A DNA stretch of 64,000 nucleotides from Bolinopsis microptera (taxonomy: Eukaryota > Ctenophora > Tentaculata > Lobata > Bolinopsidae): positions 1,092,175-1,156,174 of the forward strand of contig NC_087078.1 of NCBI RefSeq assembly GCF_026151205.1. Direction: 5' to 3'. Position 1 is the stretch's first letter, and every line of letters starts with the position of its first letter. Made by a program: the position numbers and the translations under genes. This document shows, in pieces, positions 32,926 to 43,405 of this stretch. The notes under the pieces were generated by a model that had not been told where the DNA came from, made no database searches, and worked only from the letters and a program-made list of their open reading frames with translations.

Positions 32926-33889
32926 TCGCAGAGTTATAGCGAATGAATTCAATAAGTATTTTGTATCCCTAGCATCTAACCTTAATGCAGCCTACACAGA
33001 ACTAGGAGAAATACAAATTAATCAGCTTCCAAGTTTCTGTGACCTCTTACCTAAATCGAGTACAGCTAATATATATCTACATGACTGCTCACCTGAAGAG
33101 GTGGCTAAGATCATATCGGAACTTAAGAATGGCAAGGCTAGTGATATACCAGTACATATAATAAAGGCAGTATCAGGTATAATTAGTCCACTACTATCGG
33201 TATTGTATAACGAATGTATGCAACAGGGAGTTTTTCCAGACGACCTAAAAGTAGGTAAAATAAGTCCAATACATAAGAAAGAAAATGCTGAGCTTCTTGA
33301 AAATTACAGGCCTATCTCAACCTTAGCGATATTTGGTAAAATACTTGAGAAGATCATATTCTCCAGGCTTTACAGTTTCTTTCAGTCGCAAGGATTATTA
33401 TATGAAAATCAATATGGCTTCAGAAAAAATCATTCCACAAGCCATGCACTTAACTTCTCTGTCGACTACATTGAAAAATCACTAAGAGATAAAAATCATG
33501 TACTAGGCATCTTCATTGATTTAAGTAAAGCTTTTGATACAATCTGTCATGATAAACTGCTTAAAAAACTGAATGATTATGGAATTCGAGGGACTGCAAA
33601 TAAATTAATAGCCAGTTACCTCTCTAATAGACAGCAATATGTTTCAGTACTTGGAGAAGAATCCGAAAAACTGTCTGTAATATTTGGTGTGCCTCAGGGG
33701 TCAGTATTAGGTCCCTTGCTTTTCATTATCTACATCAATGAAATATATAGAGTATCAGATCTAGGTAAGTTTATACTTTTTGCCGATGACACCAACATAT
33801 TTGTTGTAGATAAATGTATAAAAACACTATACTGCAAAGCTAACAAAATTCTTAAACTTGTTCATCAGTATATGAAAATAAATAAATAA
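32747..33889 (+). pseudogene. LINE B ORF2, N-terminal part: RT domain, 5'-truncated, frameshifted, split by LINE A
   Basis: No endonuclease. The linker is in one frame to about 32,920, then the RT continues in another (32,885-33,889, 334 codons). In that frame are YRPIS at 141-145, IDLSKAFD with catalytic D212, GVPQGS at 268-273 and FADD at 299-302. The frame ends artificially at AATAAATAAATAAATAAA where LINE A is inserted; the C-terminal part resumes at 40,132. Jockey/CR1-type reverse transcriptase. Two lesions (frameshift and insertion) make it dead. Confidence 0.85.
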
Positions 33890-34298
33890 ATAAATAAATA
33901 AAGTCAATTTTTACAGCACAGCAATATATATCTAAATATCAGATCCTCTGTAATCATAATGTATAAAAAAAGGAGCTTTTCTCTGTGCTGAAGGATGAAT
34001 CAAGGCAGATCATGGTTCTGTTAGCAGGCCACCCTAGTTATGGACAATACATATATATAAAATAATTAAATTATAATTTTAAAATTGTGTCAAGATTGAA
34101 CTAAAACATAACTCAGGGTAAAATAGACGTATTCCCTTCGTCAAATTAACTATTTACAATACTAAACTTAAACGAACTCCGGGTAAAATAAACGTAATCC
34201 CTTTGTCAAACTTGCTATTTACAATAAGTTAATAAATTAATACGGTTGAAAATTATGTCATATTTAATAACAATGTAGCATCAATATAATTGATACAA

Positions 34299-34651
34299 GC
34301 AGGAACCCGTCAAACCTTTAAGACTGGTGTCAAGGCTCTTTGGTGGCCGGATCAGTTTCCTACCCTAAAGTCCCCCAGTGAAAATAATTATTACCTATTT
34401 AATTCGCGTTTTTGACACCACTTGGGGGTCAAAATTTTGGGTACTAAAATTCTTATTCCTTGGCCAATTTTCGATTTTTTCATGCTGATTTGAAGGCCAT
34501 TAAAGCATTTGAATCAGTTAAAAAAGTTTCAGTTTTATATCTTGTACGGTTTTTGCGGAAACCCGTGTTAAAGTTGATGCCGTGGTGTCAGTAAAATGGT
34601 GCGGATAAATAAATATATATATATATCGTCTCGCTTTATATATAGTAAGAT
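34299..34651 (-). repeat. Dispersed repeat, copy 2, inside the LINE A 3' region
   Basis: Reverse-complement match to 9,672-9,990, including the (AT)n run and TCGTCTCGCTTTATATATAG. Its flanks differ from those of copy 1, so it is either a separate element inserted into the 3'UTR of LINE A or a 3'UTR module shared with another family. Confidence 0.75.
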
Positions 34652-34849
34652 GAGGAGCATACATAGCAGTGAGAATTGCACATAACAGGAGGACTGGAGG
34701 TATGGAGCAATAATGATTGACAGTGCACCTTTCCACTGATGTTCCTAATTTCCTGTAATAGCTTAATAGGCATGGAAATACTTTGATTGCAGGGGATGGA
34801 TTGGATTCACTTATGTACTGAGATAACTTAACCGAAATAACATAACTGC

Positions 34850-37800
34850 CTAGATACATTGGCTAGTGTTGGGTGGGATCATGAATTTATCGTAAGAGTT
34901 ATCCCCTTGGTAATTCTCATCAGTTAGCACCATATTCATAAGAGTTTCTTTGTATAACTTAGAAAATTTCTTAACGTCGTCACACTCTCTAAGGGACTTT
35001 GGTAATATGTTCCAGGCCTTAGTTCCTAGATAGTTAAACTCCTTGTGAGATCTTGATTTAGGAGTATAAAGATTGCAGTTTTCTGCCTCACGTGATCCAC
35101 CAGAAATATACGAGAATTTCCCGATAAAATGCTTTAGACATGTTTCATTGATTATACGGTACATATATGAGCTAAGATGAACCTGTCGTCTCAAACGGAG
35201 AGGAAGCCATCCCATATTTTTGTATACATTAACCGACCTCTCTCTGGTGCTTACATCTAGGGCTATTTTAGCAACCTTTTTGTACATGATATCTAACTCT
35301 CCTAGTCGTTTTTTATATGTTCTTGACCAGATGGTGTCTAAGTAGTCAAAATGTGGCAACATAAGTGCATTAGCAAACATCTTCCTGAACTTAAGAGGGA
35401 GAAGTTTTTTTGATCTATACATAGCACCAATTCTTTTGGATATCTTTTTCTTAATGTTATCAATATGTTCATTAAATGTCAATCTGCTGTCAACTATAAG
35501 TCCAAGGTACTTATGGGATTTAGTTTCACAGATTACCAAAGTAAGGTCATCACAAATTTCAACAAGGATGGCATCAAGGTTAGGCTTAGAGTCAAGGATC
35601 ATTAGTTTTGTTTTTTCATTATTCAGGGATAGTTTATTAGCCTGAAGCCATCTGATAACTAATTTCAACTCTTGTTTGATGTTACCATAGTTTCCTCTAG
35701 ATATATTGTCAAAATATAATGCACCGTCATCAGCAAATAGATAAGGTTTAGAAAATAGGCATGCATTAGGCAGGTCATTGATAAAAATGCTGAATAGAAT
35801 TGGTCCTAATATACTTCCTTGAGGCACTCCAGAGTTCAATGAATGTAAACTGCTTATCCTACTCCCAACTCTAGTTTGCTGTAATCTATCTGTGAGGAAG
35901 CTCCTAAACCAGCTCAATGCAGTATCTTTTATTCCATAATGCTTCAGCTTTTGAATGAGAATATCATGGTTAACAGTATCAAATGCCTTTCTGATGTCCA
36001 GGAAGATAATTGCAGGATGCTTGGCACTGTTCTTAGCAGTAAATATACGATCAAACAGATCTAACATGAGATAAGTTGTAGAGTGATCTTTACGGAAACC
36101 ATATTGATGCTCTGAAAGTATTCCCTTTTCATCAAGATATTGAGTCAGTTGGGAGTTCACACAAAATTCGATGCACTTTCCAAGAATCGGTAAAATTGAG
36201 ATTGGTCGATAATTACTAGGATTCTCAATATCACCATCCTTATGGATTGGGGTGACTTTTGCAACCTTGCAGCTGTTTGGCATGATGCCACTGGATAAAC
36301 TCAAATTTACAAGATGTGTTAATGGAGCAATAAATGCAGGTAAAATTTGTCTAAACACTCTCAATGGTATATGATCATTAGTGGATTTGCTACAAGGGAT
36401 ACTTGCCACATAGTCTAAGATATTGGACTCAGTTATTTCAGTAAAGCTATTCAAGCTGGTCTCGTTGTCAATCTGCTCATTTTGTAGATAAGATAGAAAT
36501 TCATTTTCATTTTCCAGCTGCACTTCTGCTTGGATCTTTGGACCTATTTCAGCAAAATATTTATTGGTGGTTTCAGCATCAAGATTGTTATTGATATTGT
36601 TAGCTTTCACAGGCAGATTTGATGCTGTCTTTATCGTTTTCCATACACCCTTTAGATCATTCATGGCACACTTGGCTTTCAGTTCTGTTGCTAAGTTAGT
36701 CTTCCTATTAATTCTAGACAAATAGGTTGAATAGTTTCTCTGCCGTTTATATGCCATCCATAATGAGTCACATTTATTACAGTGTATAAGACCATTTGGA
36801 TGTATACGTCTGTTCTTGTTGTGTGTTAAAAATTTACGGTAAAGTTTCCCTTTCAATTTCTTACTTTCTAAAAATTCTGGAGATGGCTTATGGATGTAAT
36901 CACTATGGCACTTAATTTGTTTAATTGGACAGAAGTGATCATAGTAGTGATCAATATGTTCGTTTAAACCATCAACTGCATCATTCAGACTAGTTGAATC
37001 TATTATTGGTCTATAATCACAAGTTTCCAAAAATTCTTTAAGAGCAGTAACATTCATTTTGCTGTGATCTCTTATTAGTAACTTCTTGAATTTTGAGGCC
37101 TTATGCACATTGAAATCGACAATGAACTTTACGACCTGATGATCTCCTATACAATCATCAAGGACTTTGCAGTCAAGAAACTTGGAGTAAGTGTTTGTTA
37201 TGACAACATCGATTGTGGTCTTTGTGATTCTGTTTCCTAGTTTAGCAATGCGGGTAATATCCTGAACTACCTGTACCATTCCAAACATTTTCATTGTAAT
37301 GTCTAATTTCTTATAGTTCATACTGCTGATGTTGTTTTGGTCTACATTTACATCACCCAGCCAAATAACATTCTTACTTCCTATACTCATCATGCAGTCT
37401 GTCATATAATCTAAAAATTTGTCAAGAGGACTAAACAACTCAGATCTGTAGAAACAGCAGATGAAAATATTGCAATCTGTAAGATGGATCCAAATAGCCT
37501 CGATTTGGTCATATTGCAAAACTAAGTTTAGTTGAATCATTTTAAACTTTATGTGCTCACTGATGAGAATGCCACATCCCCCATGACCGTTGTCGTTAGG
37601 ACGGTCTTTGCGGATAAAAGTAAAATTCTTGGGTAGGTTTAGACTGGCTGAGTCAATATCCGACTTAAGATTTGTTTCATTCAGGCATAAAACATCTAAT
37701 TTCTCTTTCCAGATTAGATCTTGGATTTCAAGACATTTTGGCATACCTGTTAGTCCTCCCTGCATGTTGCAATGTTCCACTGCAAGCTTTTTGGCATGGT

Positions 37801-37870
37801 ATGAAACTGTGATTTTACTAATGCACGGGTTAATGCAAGAACTGCTGTGAGAGCATGAAAATTTTTCCAA
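34850..37870 (-). CDS. LINE A ORF2: APE endonuclease plus reverse transcriptase, intact
   Basis: 1,006 codons without stops. The APE-type endonuclease (about 30-250) has N35 (HCNMQGG), E65 (NETN), GDVN at 172-175, D221 (TTIDVV) and GDH at 242-244, the expected catalytic and metal-binding set. A Cys/His pair region (HCNKCDSLW, 363-371) lies in the linker. RT (about 500-780): NYRPIS 553-558, IFLDIRKAFD with D625, GVPQGS 681-686, FADD 712-715. A LINE-type C-terminal region follows. It would nick DNA and copy its own RNA by target-primed reverse transcription. All catalytic residues I looked for are present, so it may encode an active enzyme. Similar in layout to CR1/L2 LINEs; the length is normal for that group. 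Confidence 0.95.
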   Translation of the reverse strand: MEKFSCSHSSSCINPCISKITVSYHAKKLAVEHCNMQGGLTGMPKCLEIQDLIWKEKLDVLCLNETNLKSDIDSASLNLPKNFTFIRKDRPNDNGHGGCGILISEHIKFKMIQLNLVLQYDQIEAIWIHLTDCNIFICCFYRSELFSPLDKFLDYMTDCMMSIGSKNVIWLGDVNVDQNNISSMNYKKLDITMKMFGMVQVVQDITRIAKLGNRITKTTIDVVITNTYSKFLDCKVLDDCIGDHQVVKFIVDFNVHKASKFKKLLIRDHSKMNVTALKEFLETCDYRPIIDSTSLNDAVDGLNEHIDHYYDHFCPIKQIKCHSDYIHKPSPEFLESKKLKGKLYRKFLTHNKNRRIHPNGLIHCNKCDSLWMAYKRQRNYSTYLSRINRKTNLATELKAKCAMNDLKGVWKTIKTASNLPVKANNINNNLDAETTNKYFAEIGPKIQAEVQLENENEFLSYLQNEQIDNETSLNSFTEITESNILDYVASIPCSKSTNDHIPLRVFRQILPAFIAPLTHLVNLSLSSGIMPNSCKVAKVTPIHKDGDIENPSNYRPISILPILGKCIEFCVNSQLTQYLDEKGILSEHQYGFRKDHSTTYLMLDLFDRIFTAKNSAKHPAIIFLDIRKAFDTVNHDILIQKLKHYGIKDTALSWFRSFLTDRLQQTRVGSRISSLHSLNSGVPQGSILGPILFSIFINDLPNACLFSKPYLFADDGALYFDNISRGNYGNIKQELKLVIRWLQANKLSLNNEKTKLMILDSKPNLDAILVEICDDLTLVICETKSHKYLGLIVDSRLTFNEHIDNIKKKISKRIGAMYRSKKLLPLKFRKMFANALMLPHFDYLDTIWSRTYKKRLGELDIMYKKVAKIALDVSTRERSVNVYKNMGWLPLRLRRQVHLSSYMYRIINETCLKHFIGKFSYISGGSREAENCNLYTPKSRSHKEFNYLGTKAWNILPKSLRECDDVKKFSKLYKETLMNMVLTDENYQGDNSYDKFMIPPNTSQCI

Positions 37871-38029
37871 TTTATGCTGCTATAAACTTGTCAGAATAAG
37901 ATAAATTGCAGAACTGGCAAATTTGTATGAGATAATAACAAAACTTTCTAAAACTTCAATAAACATGAGGAACAATGTGTAATTATCCCTTATCTAGATG
38001 AAATAAATGTTAACAATCTTTCTGAAAAT

Positions 38030-39904
38030 TCAAACTTGCTTATGGGCCCAATACTTCAGAAATTTAGCAAGTCGAATAACACCGCTTGTATTGAGGTGAC
38101 AGTTATCAGATATTTTTGCAGATGGTCTGGCAAAATAAAATTCTTTCCTGAATCCACTTCTATTATAGTTAAATAAATTATGGGTGCTAATGTAATTAAA
38201 ACAAGAATCTTTGCTACACATATCCTTAATAACCTTATTCAGCTCTGCCACAACATCATTGCGGCCTTTTGTACTCCTGGGAAGAATATTGAGAACATTA
38301 ATTGTTGCATTCGGATACACTGACTTGAGATAATTTAAGAGATTACTAAAGTCACCCGCTGCATCCTTCAGTGACTTTGAGCCAAAACAGACTGTGTTCA
38401 CATTATTAGTTCCTGTCATAATATAAATAATAGATGGGGATGGAACAGAGTGTAGGTCAGTTTTTAGTTTATTTAACATTACTTTGGCATCAGCCCCAGG
38501 ATAAAACAGTTTACTAGCACTAACAGTGGACGATGATAACTTGTCCGCATCAAGAAACCTGAACATAGAGCTGCTTATGAATAGGACAGACTTTTGTGAA
38601 GCTTTAGCTGACTGTTTGCAAACTGAGAGTGCAGGTGAAGAAGAGTCTGTCAGTTTGTGTCCTGAATGAGGGATGGGTGGGGGCGGTGAACGCAGACCAA
38701 ACTCAGTTGACTGAGTGATCCTAGGGGGCTTCATCAGTCTTAGGGTGATGCTGATCCGGGGTTCATCACACATTTCGTCTGGCAGTATCTCATGTTGAAA
38801 GTCAGCCTGAGACAATTTGGACATGATGAAGACATCTCCATGCTGAAGCTGCACAGAGCCCACAACTTCATTGCTGCCGTTTGATCTAATTTGCAGTGTT
38901 CTCGTCGCACCAAGTGAAATGGTTACAATATCAGAGTGTTCTACAATACATGATTCAGAATCGCTATGAGCTGGCATGAACTCTGCTCCAGTTTCATATA
39001 GATTGACGAGAATACTATTGTGTCTGAAATTGGGTAATATCACATTAATGTAGGAGCTGAGTTTAGCAAGGTAGGAATCATTGTGTACACTTTTTGGGTC
39101 ATGTGTTGCACCTGAATACTCATAGGGAAAGTCACCAAAATAAACCGATTTCCTGTTTTTAAAACCGTGACTGAACTCAAGTTCTTCCATTAATAGATCA
39201 AGTGAAAATTTAGAGAATGGACCATCATCTAGTAGGGTAACTGGTTTCACTGGTGATGGGGAACAAGTTACAGATATATTCATTGGCCCCGGTGTTATAG
39301 GATCGTAGACAGGGGCAGGGACCAAGTTTGGATATTTGTCTCTGGGCTTAGGGGTGTTGATCCGTGATTCACCAGTAGCAGTAGATACAGGGAGATCAGA
39401 CACATCATCCTCGTCTGCCATAACCTCGTTAACAACAATCTCACTGATAACAATCTCGTTTCCAACAACCTCCTGTGGAACAACCTTGTCCACGACATCG
39501 TTGTCAACAAACAAACTGTCCGATACAACATCTTCCACAACAATGTCATCTACATCAAACGCTTCTACTTGATTGATAACAACGTGTGACTGAGGGGTAA
39601 TGGTTATGATCTCACATTCAATCTCCTCTGATAAGTTTGGCAGCAAATTTTCACACTTAAAACTCTGTTCTTGTATTTGAGTTTGATCTGATATGAGACT
39701 ATCATTGTACTGAGCAATGAGATCACTAGTTCTGATAATTTCATTCAATAAAGACAACTTTTTTTCTAAAAAGTCAATCTTGATGTCTTTTGACAGACAA
39801 TTGTTACAGTTCTCTGATTTTTCAGACTGGAATGAAAAGTTCAAATGTTCTAAAGGGCGCTCACAAGAGTGGAGACTAATGTCTGAGCTCTGATTATTTG
39901 ACAT
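38030..39904 (-). CDS. LINE A ORF1: AlkB-like 2OG-Fe(II) dioxygenase plus SGNH/GDSL esterase fusion
   Basis: 624 codons. N-terminal helical segment (about 41-66, likely coiled coil), then an acidic Val/Asp-rich stretch (115-170). Residues about 250-392 match the AlkB pattern: NLYETGAEFM at 301-310, H313-x-D315, DIVTISLGATRTLQIR 325-340, HGDVFIM 355-361, distal H371, and R383-I-S-I-T-L-R389, the RxNxTxR signature with Ser for Asn. The His-to-His and Arg-to-Arg spacings agree with bacterial AlkB. Residues about 438-622 look like an SGNH hydrolase: block I FISSSM with S446, block II PG470, block III GTNN with N500, block V D600-x-x-H603. Esterase domains are known in CR1 ORF1 proteins. The AlkB-like domain suggests oxidative demethylation of RNA or DNA, which is inference. 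A normal GDS is replaced by SSS. Confidence 0.85.
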   Translation of the reverse strand: MSNNQSSDISLHSCERPLEHLNFSFQSEKSENCNNCLSKDIKIDFLEKKLSLLNEIIRTSDLIAQYNDSLISDQTQIQEQSFKCENLLPNLSEEIECEIITITPQSHVVINQVEAFDVDDIVVEDVVSDSLFVDNDVVDKVVPQEVVGNEIVISEIVVNEVMADEDDVSDLPVSTATGESRINTPKPRDKYPNLVPAPVYDPITPGPMNISVTCSPSPVKPVTLLDDGPFSKFSLDLLMEELEFSHGFKNRKSVYFGDFPYEYSGATHDPKSVHNDSYLAKLSSYINVILPNFRHNSILVNLYETGAEFMPAHSDSESCIVEHSDIVTISLGATRTLQIRSNGSNEVVGSVQLQHGDVFIMSKLSQADFQHEILPDEMCDEPRISITLRLMKPPRITQSTEFGLRSPPPPIPHSGHKLTDSSSPALSVCKQSAKASQKSVLFISSSMFRFLDADKLSSSTVSASKLFYPGADAKVMLNKLKTDLHSVPSPSIIYIMTGTNNVNTVCFGSKSLKDAAGDFSNLLNYLKSVYPNATINVLNILPRSTKGRNDVVAELNKVIKDMCSKDSCFNYISTHNLFNYNRSGFRKEFYFARPSAKISDNCHLNTSGVIRLAKFLKYWAHKQV

Positions 39905-40131
39905 AGTTATATTATCAAGAGTTCAATGTTCAGAAGCACAATAAACACTGTAAACGCAATACCTTCAGTCCAGATAGTAGTTTTGATGAGAATAGTTTTG
40001 ATGAGAAGGAGGAGGATGAGTAATCTTCAAGTACACTCACAGCAGTCCTTTGCACGTCAACACTTACGCTCGTCTATCATATCTCATACCTCAAATTATT
40101 TGTTATATAGTAGTGTTGAAAGTATTAAAAC

Positions 40132-41004
40132 TTGCTGCATATCAACACAAAGAAATGTTGTTATATCCACTTTAAGCCGAACTGTAGAAATGAACCAGAT
40201 TCAAACACCAATGAATTAGAACTGACACTGAATAATATAATAATTAAAAAGGTAGAGAAAACTAAGTTTCTTGGACTCATTATTGACCAAAAACTGAACT
40301 GGGATGCTCACTTACGAGCGTTAAATAGTAAATTGAAATGTGAGATTGGTAGACTATGTGGAATTAGACGCTGTGTACCTAAAAAACTATATAAGGACCT
40401 GTACCACACCCTTTTTGAATCACACCTATGTTATGGAATATCTGTTTGGGGAGGTGTATCAAATAATAAACTAGAAGCCATATTTAAAACACAAAAGAAA
40501 TGCATAAGAATTCTCTTTGGTGATAATGATGCGTACTTCAATAAGTTCAAAACATGTGCCAGAGTAAGGCCTATCACTAGGGATAAGACCGGTAAAGTTA
40601 TCAAGCAGATGTTAGGCAAAGATTTCTTTGAACTAGAACACAGTAAACCAATCTGTAACGAGTATAACTTCCTGACTGTCCACAATCTTCATAAGTTGCA
40701 CTGTTTACTGGAAAGGTTTAAAATTAATAAGTTCCAATCACCAGTCTCAATGTTCTCTTTATTCAACAGGTCACCAAGACGAGACAACTACTTCATCCCA
40801 CCCACTCCGTCCTCACTATTCATCTATCAATCAACTAGTATTTGGAATCACTGCCGTAAGTCAACGAGTGAAATAGACTTCTCCACTCCTATCAGTATAT
40901 TCAAGAATAATCTTAAGAAAGCTTTGTTAGAACTACAATCTAAATATGACAGACAACTATGGTGCAGTTACAACTTTGACGCAAATGAATTATCATTGAA
41001 ATAG
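40132..41004 (+). pseudogene. LINE B ORF2, C-terminal part
   Basis: Continues the RT of 32,885-33,889 after the LINE A insertion. It reads HINTKKCCYIHFKPN, then KTKFLGLIIDQKLNWDAHL (RT thumb region typical of Jockey/CR1 LINEs), SHLCYGISVWGG, TQKKCIRILFG, and a normal C-terminal tail ending NELSLK. Together the halves make a LINE lacking its endonuclease. The 290-codon stretch has no stop, so the main lesions are truncation and insertion. Confidence 0.85.
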
Positions 41005-41204
41005 GTTAATTAACTAAACTTAATCATATGAGTAAACCACGGTGTTATTGCAAAGAACCATGACAAGGGTATCAGACCTATATTAATCTAAGAGACGAAA
41101 CAAAACGAATCATCATACAATAAATTTTAAAATCCTGCGGCACAGGATCCTGTTGTTTTCCTACTCTGCCTCTCCCAAACCCCTCTCTCCTTCTCCTTCT
41201 TCAG

Positions 41205-41610
41205 GTTTATTCTACAATTTTTTAAATTAGATAGCAGATATATTTTCTTTCGAATGTAGTAATGGCATTATACATTATTTGGTATCGTATGTATGTTGTG
41301 TTTAGTGTTTGCTAACTAGGTATGTGCTATATATTTTGAAGAATTTTGAGGCTCACGACGTCTCGTCCCATGGGTTGAGTTGCAAGCTGAGTATATGTTC
41401 AAATCGCCTTACTTCGTATGGTGAAACATCGACAGGTTTGCATTGACCTTTCGGACGAGTGTTTGCCCACCGGGGATCCAAAAATATGATCACCATGAAC
41501 ATTACTTTGACACGTGAACTTATCAAACGACTGTAATGATTCCATTAAATTTTCTTAGTACATTTAGCTAGTTTAGTAGATACACACGATCACAGAATAG
41601 AGGAGCACAA
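41205..41610 (+). repeat. Dispersed repeat (GACGTCTCGTCCCA family), diverged third copy
   Basis: Aligns with 53,140-53,560 in the same orientation, at clearly lower identity than the arm copies share with each other. Shared blocks: CTTCAGGTTTATT, GACGTCTCGTCCCA, GGATCCAAAAATATGATCAC. This shows the family is dispersed independently of the giant inverted repeat. Confidence 0.7.
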
Positions 41611-41700
41611 TTGGGCTCTTTGTTCTGCGACCGTGTTTCCTCGGTGGGCCGACAGGTTTTTGTTGTGTAGTAGTGCTGGGGAAAAAACACGCTTTAAATA

Positions 41701-42466
41701 CAGGGTGGGCCAAAAGTCAGTACCCATACGTTGGCCTTAATAGCTCCGCCGTGTTTTATATTTGAGAGCTGTTGCTTTGCAGATGGCATACTGTACTTAC
41801 TGGTTCGAGGATTCCGTCGTCAAAATTTGAAATTCGAATATTTTAGACCACGCCCATTCAATATTAAAACACCTATATTGTTTTCTCTGAACATGCTGAA
41901 CGCCTAATTTTTTCAGAGACGGTAGATTATCAAATGTTGCATATGATCTGAAAACATGAGGCAAAACGGATTAGAAATGACGAAGTTATCAAGCATTTTC
42001 TGTATCTCGTTAACAATATTGACTGTGTGATTATGTGACACCGTGATACGACACCTTAATTGGGCACCCTTAACAATTCCCATAATGTTTAACGGGGTAG
42101 TTAACGGGGGCACCTTATCACGTGATTAGGTAAACCAATCACCTGATTACACGTAATGAATAAACTCGTTATGCTGCATATCTCGGTCATCTGAGAAGCT
42201 ACAGTTCTAATTCTTTCAGGACAAACGTAATTCGAATGGCCTAACACAATTCAATAACATTTAGCTTGATCCGACTAACCAAACTATCAAATAAATGTGA
42301 AAATGAACCTCCATTTGAAAAAAATGAACGCGAATATTTTTTGAGTTGACAAATTCCTCGAACCAGTGGTGGTACTAAGTCATACCAGAAAGAAGTATTT
42401 AAATTGGGCACTCAGTGACTGAGCTATAAAGGCCAACGTATGGGTACTGACTTTTGGCCCACCCTG
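41701..42466. mobile_element. Mariner-type MITE, 766 bp, TA target duplication
   Basis: Terminal inverted repeats of about 46 bp starting CAGGGTGGGCCAAAAGTC, flanked by TA on both sides (41,699-41,700 and 42,467-42,468). CAGGG…CCAAAAGT ends with TA duplications are characteristic of Tc1/mariner-related MITEs. No transposase frame. Internal sequence is AT-rich. Confidence 0.9.
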
Positions 42467-42469
42467 TAT

Positions 42470-43380
42470 CAATGAATGTAAATATTGTTAATTGACATAA
42501 GTGCCACAGTTTATGTGGTAAAAACAAATTTATGGTCAAACATTATATATCGTAGAAGGGCAAATTTGTATAAACATAGTTTTAGTAATATATTTTAGTA
42601 GGAAGTAAAGACTTTTAGTTCGGATATTATTTGGTGATATTTTAGTGTAGTAGTTTTAGTAAGTAGTTAGTTAGTAGTTAGTTTATAGTGGGAATCGGGT
42701 ACAGGTCTAGGGAGGTTAGTGAGTAAGTGAATTATTATAATATCTAGTGTTAATTTATTAACACCTTCTATTTCAGTTTATTTATTATAATTCCGAGTTT
42801 TATTTTGTATTAACATTCCATTTTATTGTGTATCAATTAAGGTCAGGAATAGGTTGTAACATGATTTACCCACATCACTAAGCATCTGGATGGATAATTA
42901 GCACACAAGGATAAACTGAGCTTTAAACATGACCACCAGCAATAGCATATAACCATAGCTCCAAAATAAATAAATTGCTCTACATAGAAACATCTGGCCT
43001 GATCTTATCACATTGTGGTCCCCTGGGGTTCGGTAAAGCCCTTACAGGCAACTGGGTCCTTTTACCAGCCACAATAAAACTAGTCATGCCAGTACTGTCA
43101 TAAACTGTAACCAACTATTTAAAAATAAGATATCTTTTGCTAGAATTCTAAATTTTAAGCCATAGAGCAATCTTCTCAATTTTAAAATTTAAAAATAACA
43201 TTTTACCCTAACTATGATGTGGTGGCATTTCATACTTAACTAAAATTCAACATTGAAAGTCAATAGATTATTAGTTACAACAAAATTATAGTTTAAGACA
43301 TCCATTTTGCATTGTGTTTCCATTATTAGAATTTATGATATGTATTGATTGAATAATTGGTAATAAATTTAACTTTTGTT
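42470..43380. other. AT-rich spacer, nothing recognised
   Basis: No open frame with support. It includes TTAGTAGTTAGTTAG-like runs (42,640-42,690). It ends in an A-rich stretch (43,383-43,406) directly abutting the next retroelement fragment. Confidence 0.45.
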
Positions 43381-43405
43381 TTAAAAAAAACAAAAAAAAA
43401 AAAAA

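Larger units (their letters stand above)
33890..40125 (-). mobile_element. LINE A: apparently full-length CR1/L2-like LINE with AlkB-SGNH ORF1
   Basis: A 6.2-kb minus-strand element inserted into LINE B. Order: short 5'UTR (about 40,125-39,905), ORF1 (39,904-38,030), 159-bp gap, ORF2 (37,870-34,850), about 0.95-kb 3' region, then a (TTTA)n tail seen on the plus strand as (AAAT)n at 33,878-33,900. Both ORFs are uninterrupted. LINE B reads MKINK on one side and LLHINTKKCC on the other, so the insertion point lies within one protein. The exact target-site duplication is obscured by the A-rich tail. The 3' region contains the second copy of the 9.7-kb dispersed repeat (34,299-34,651). Confidence 0.85.

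Noticed and set aside
43020-43090. tRNA-like words (GGGGTTCGG) near 43,027
   Set aside because: No matching A box, acceptor stem or cloverleaf could be drawn.
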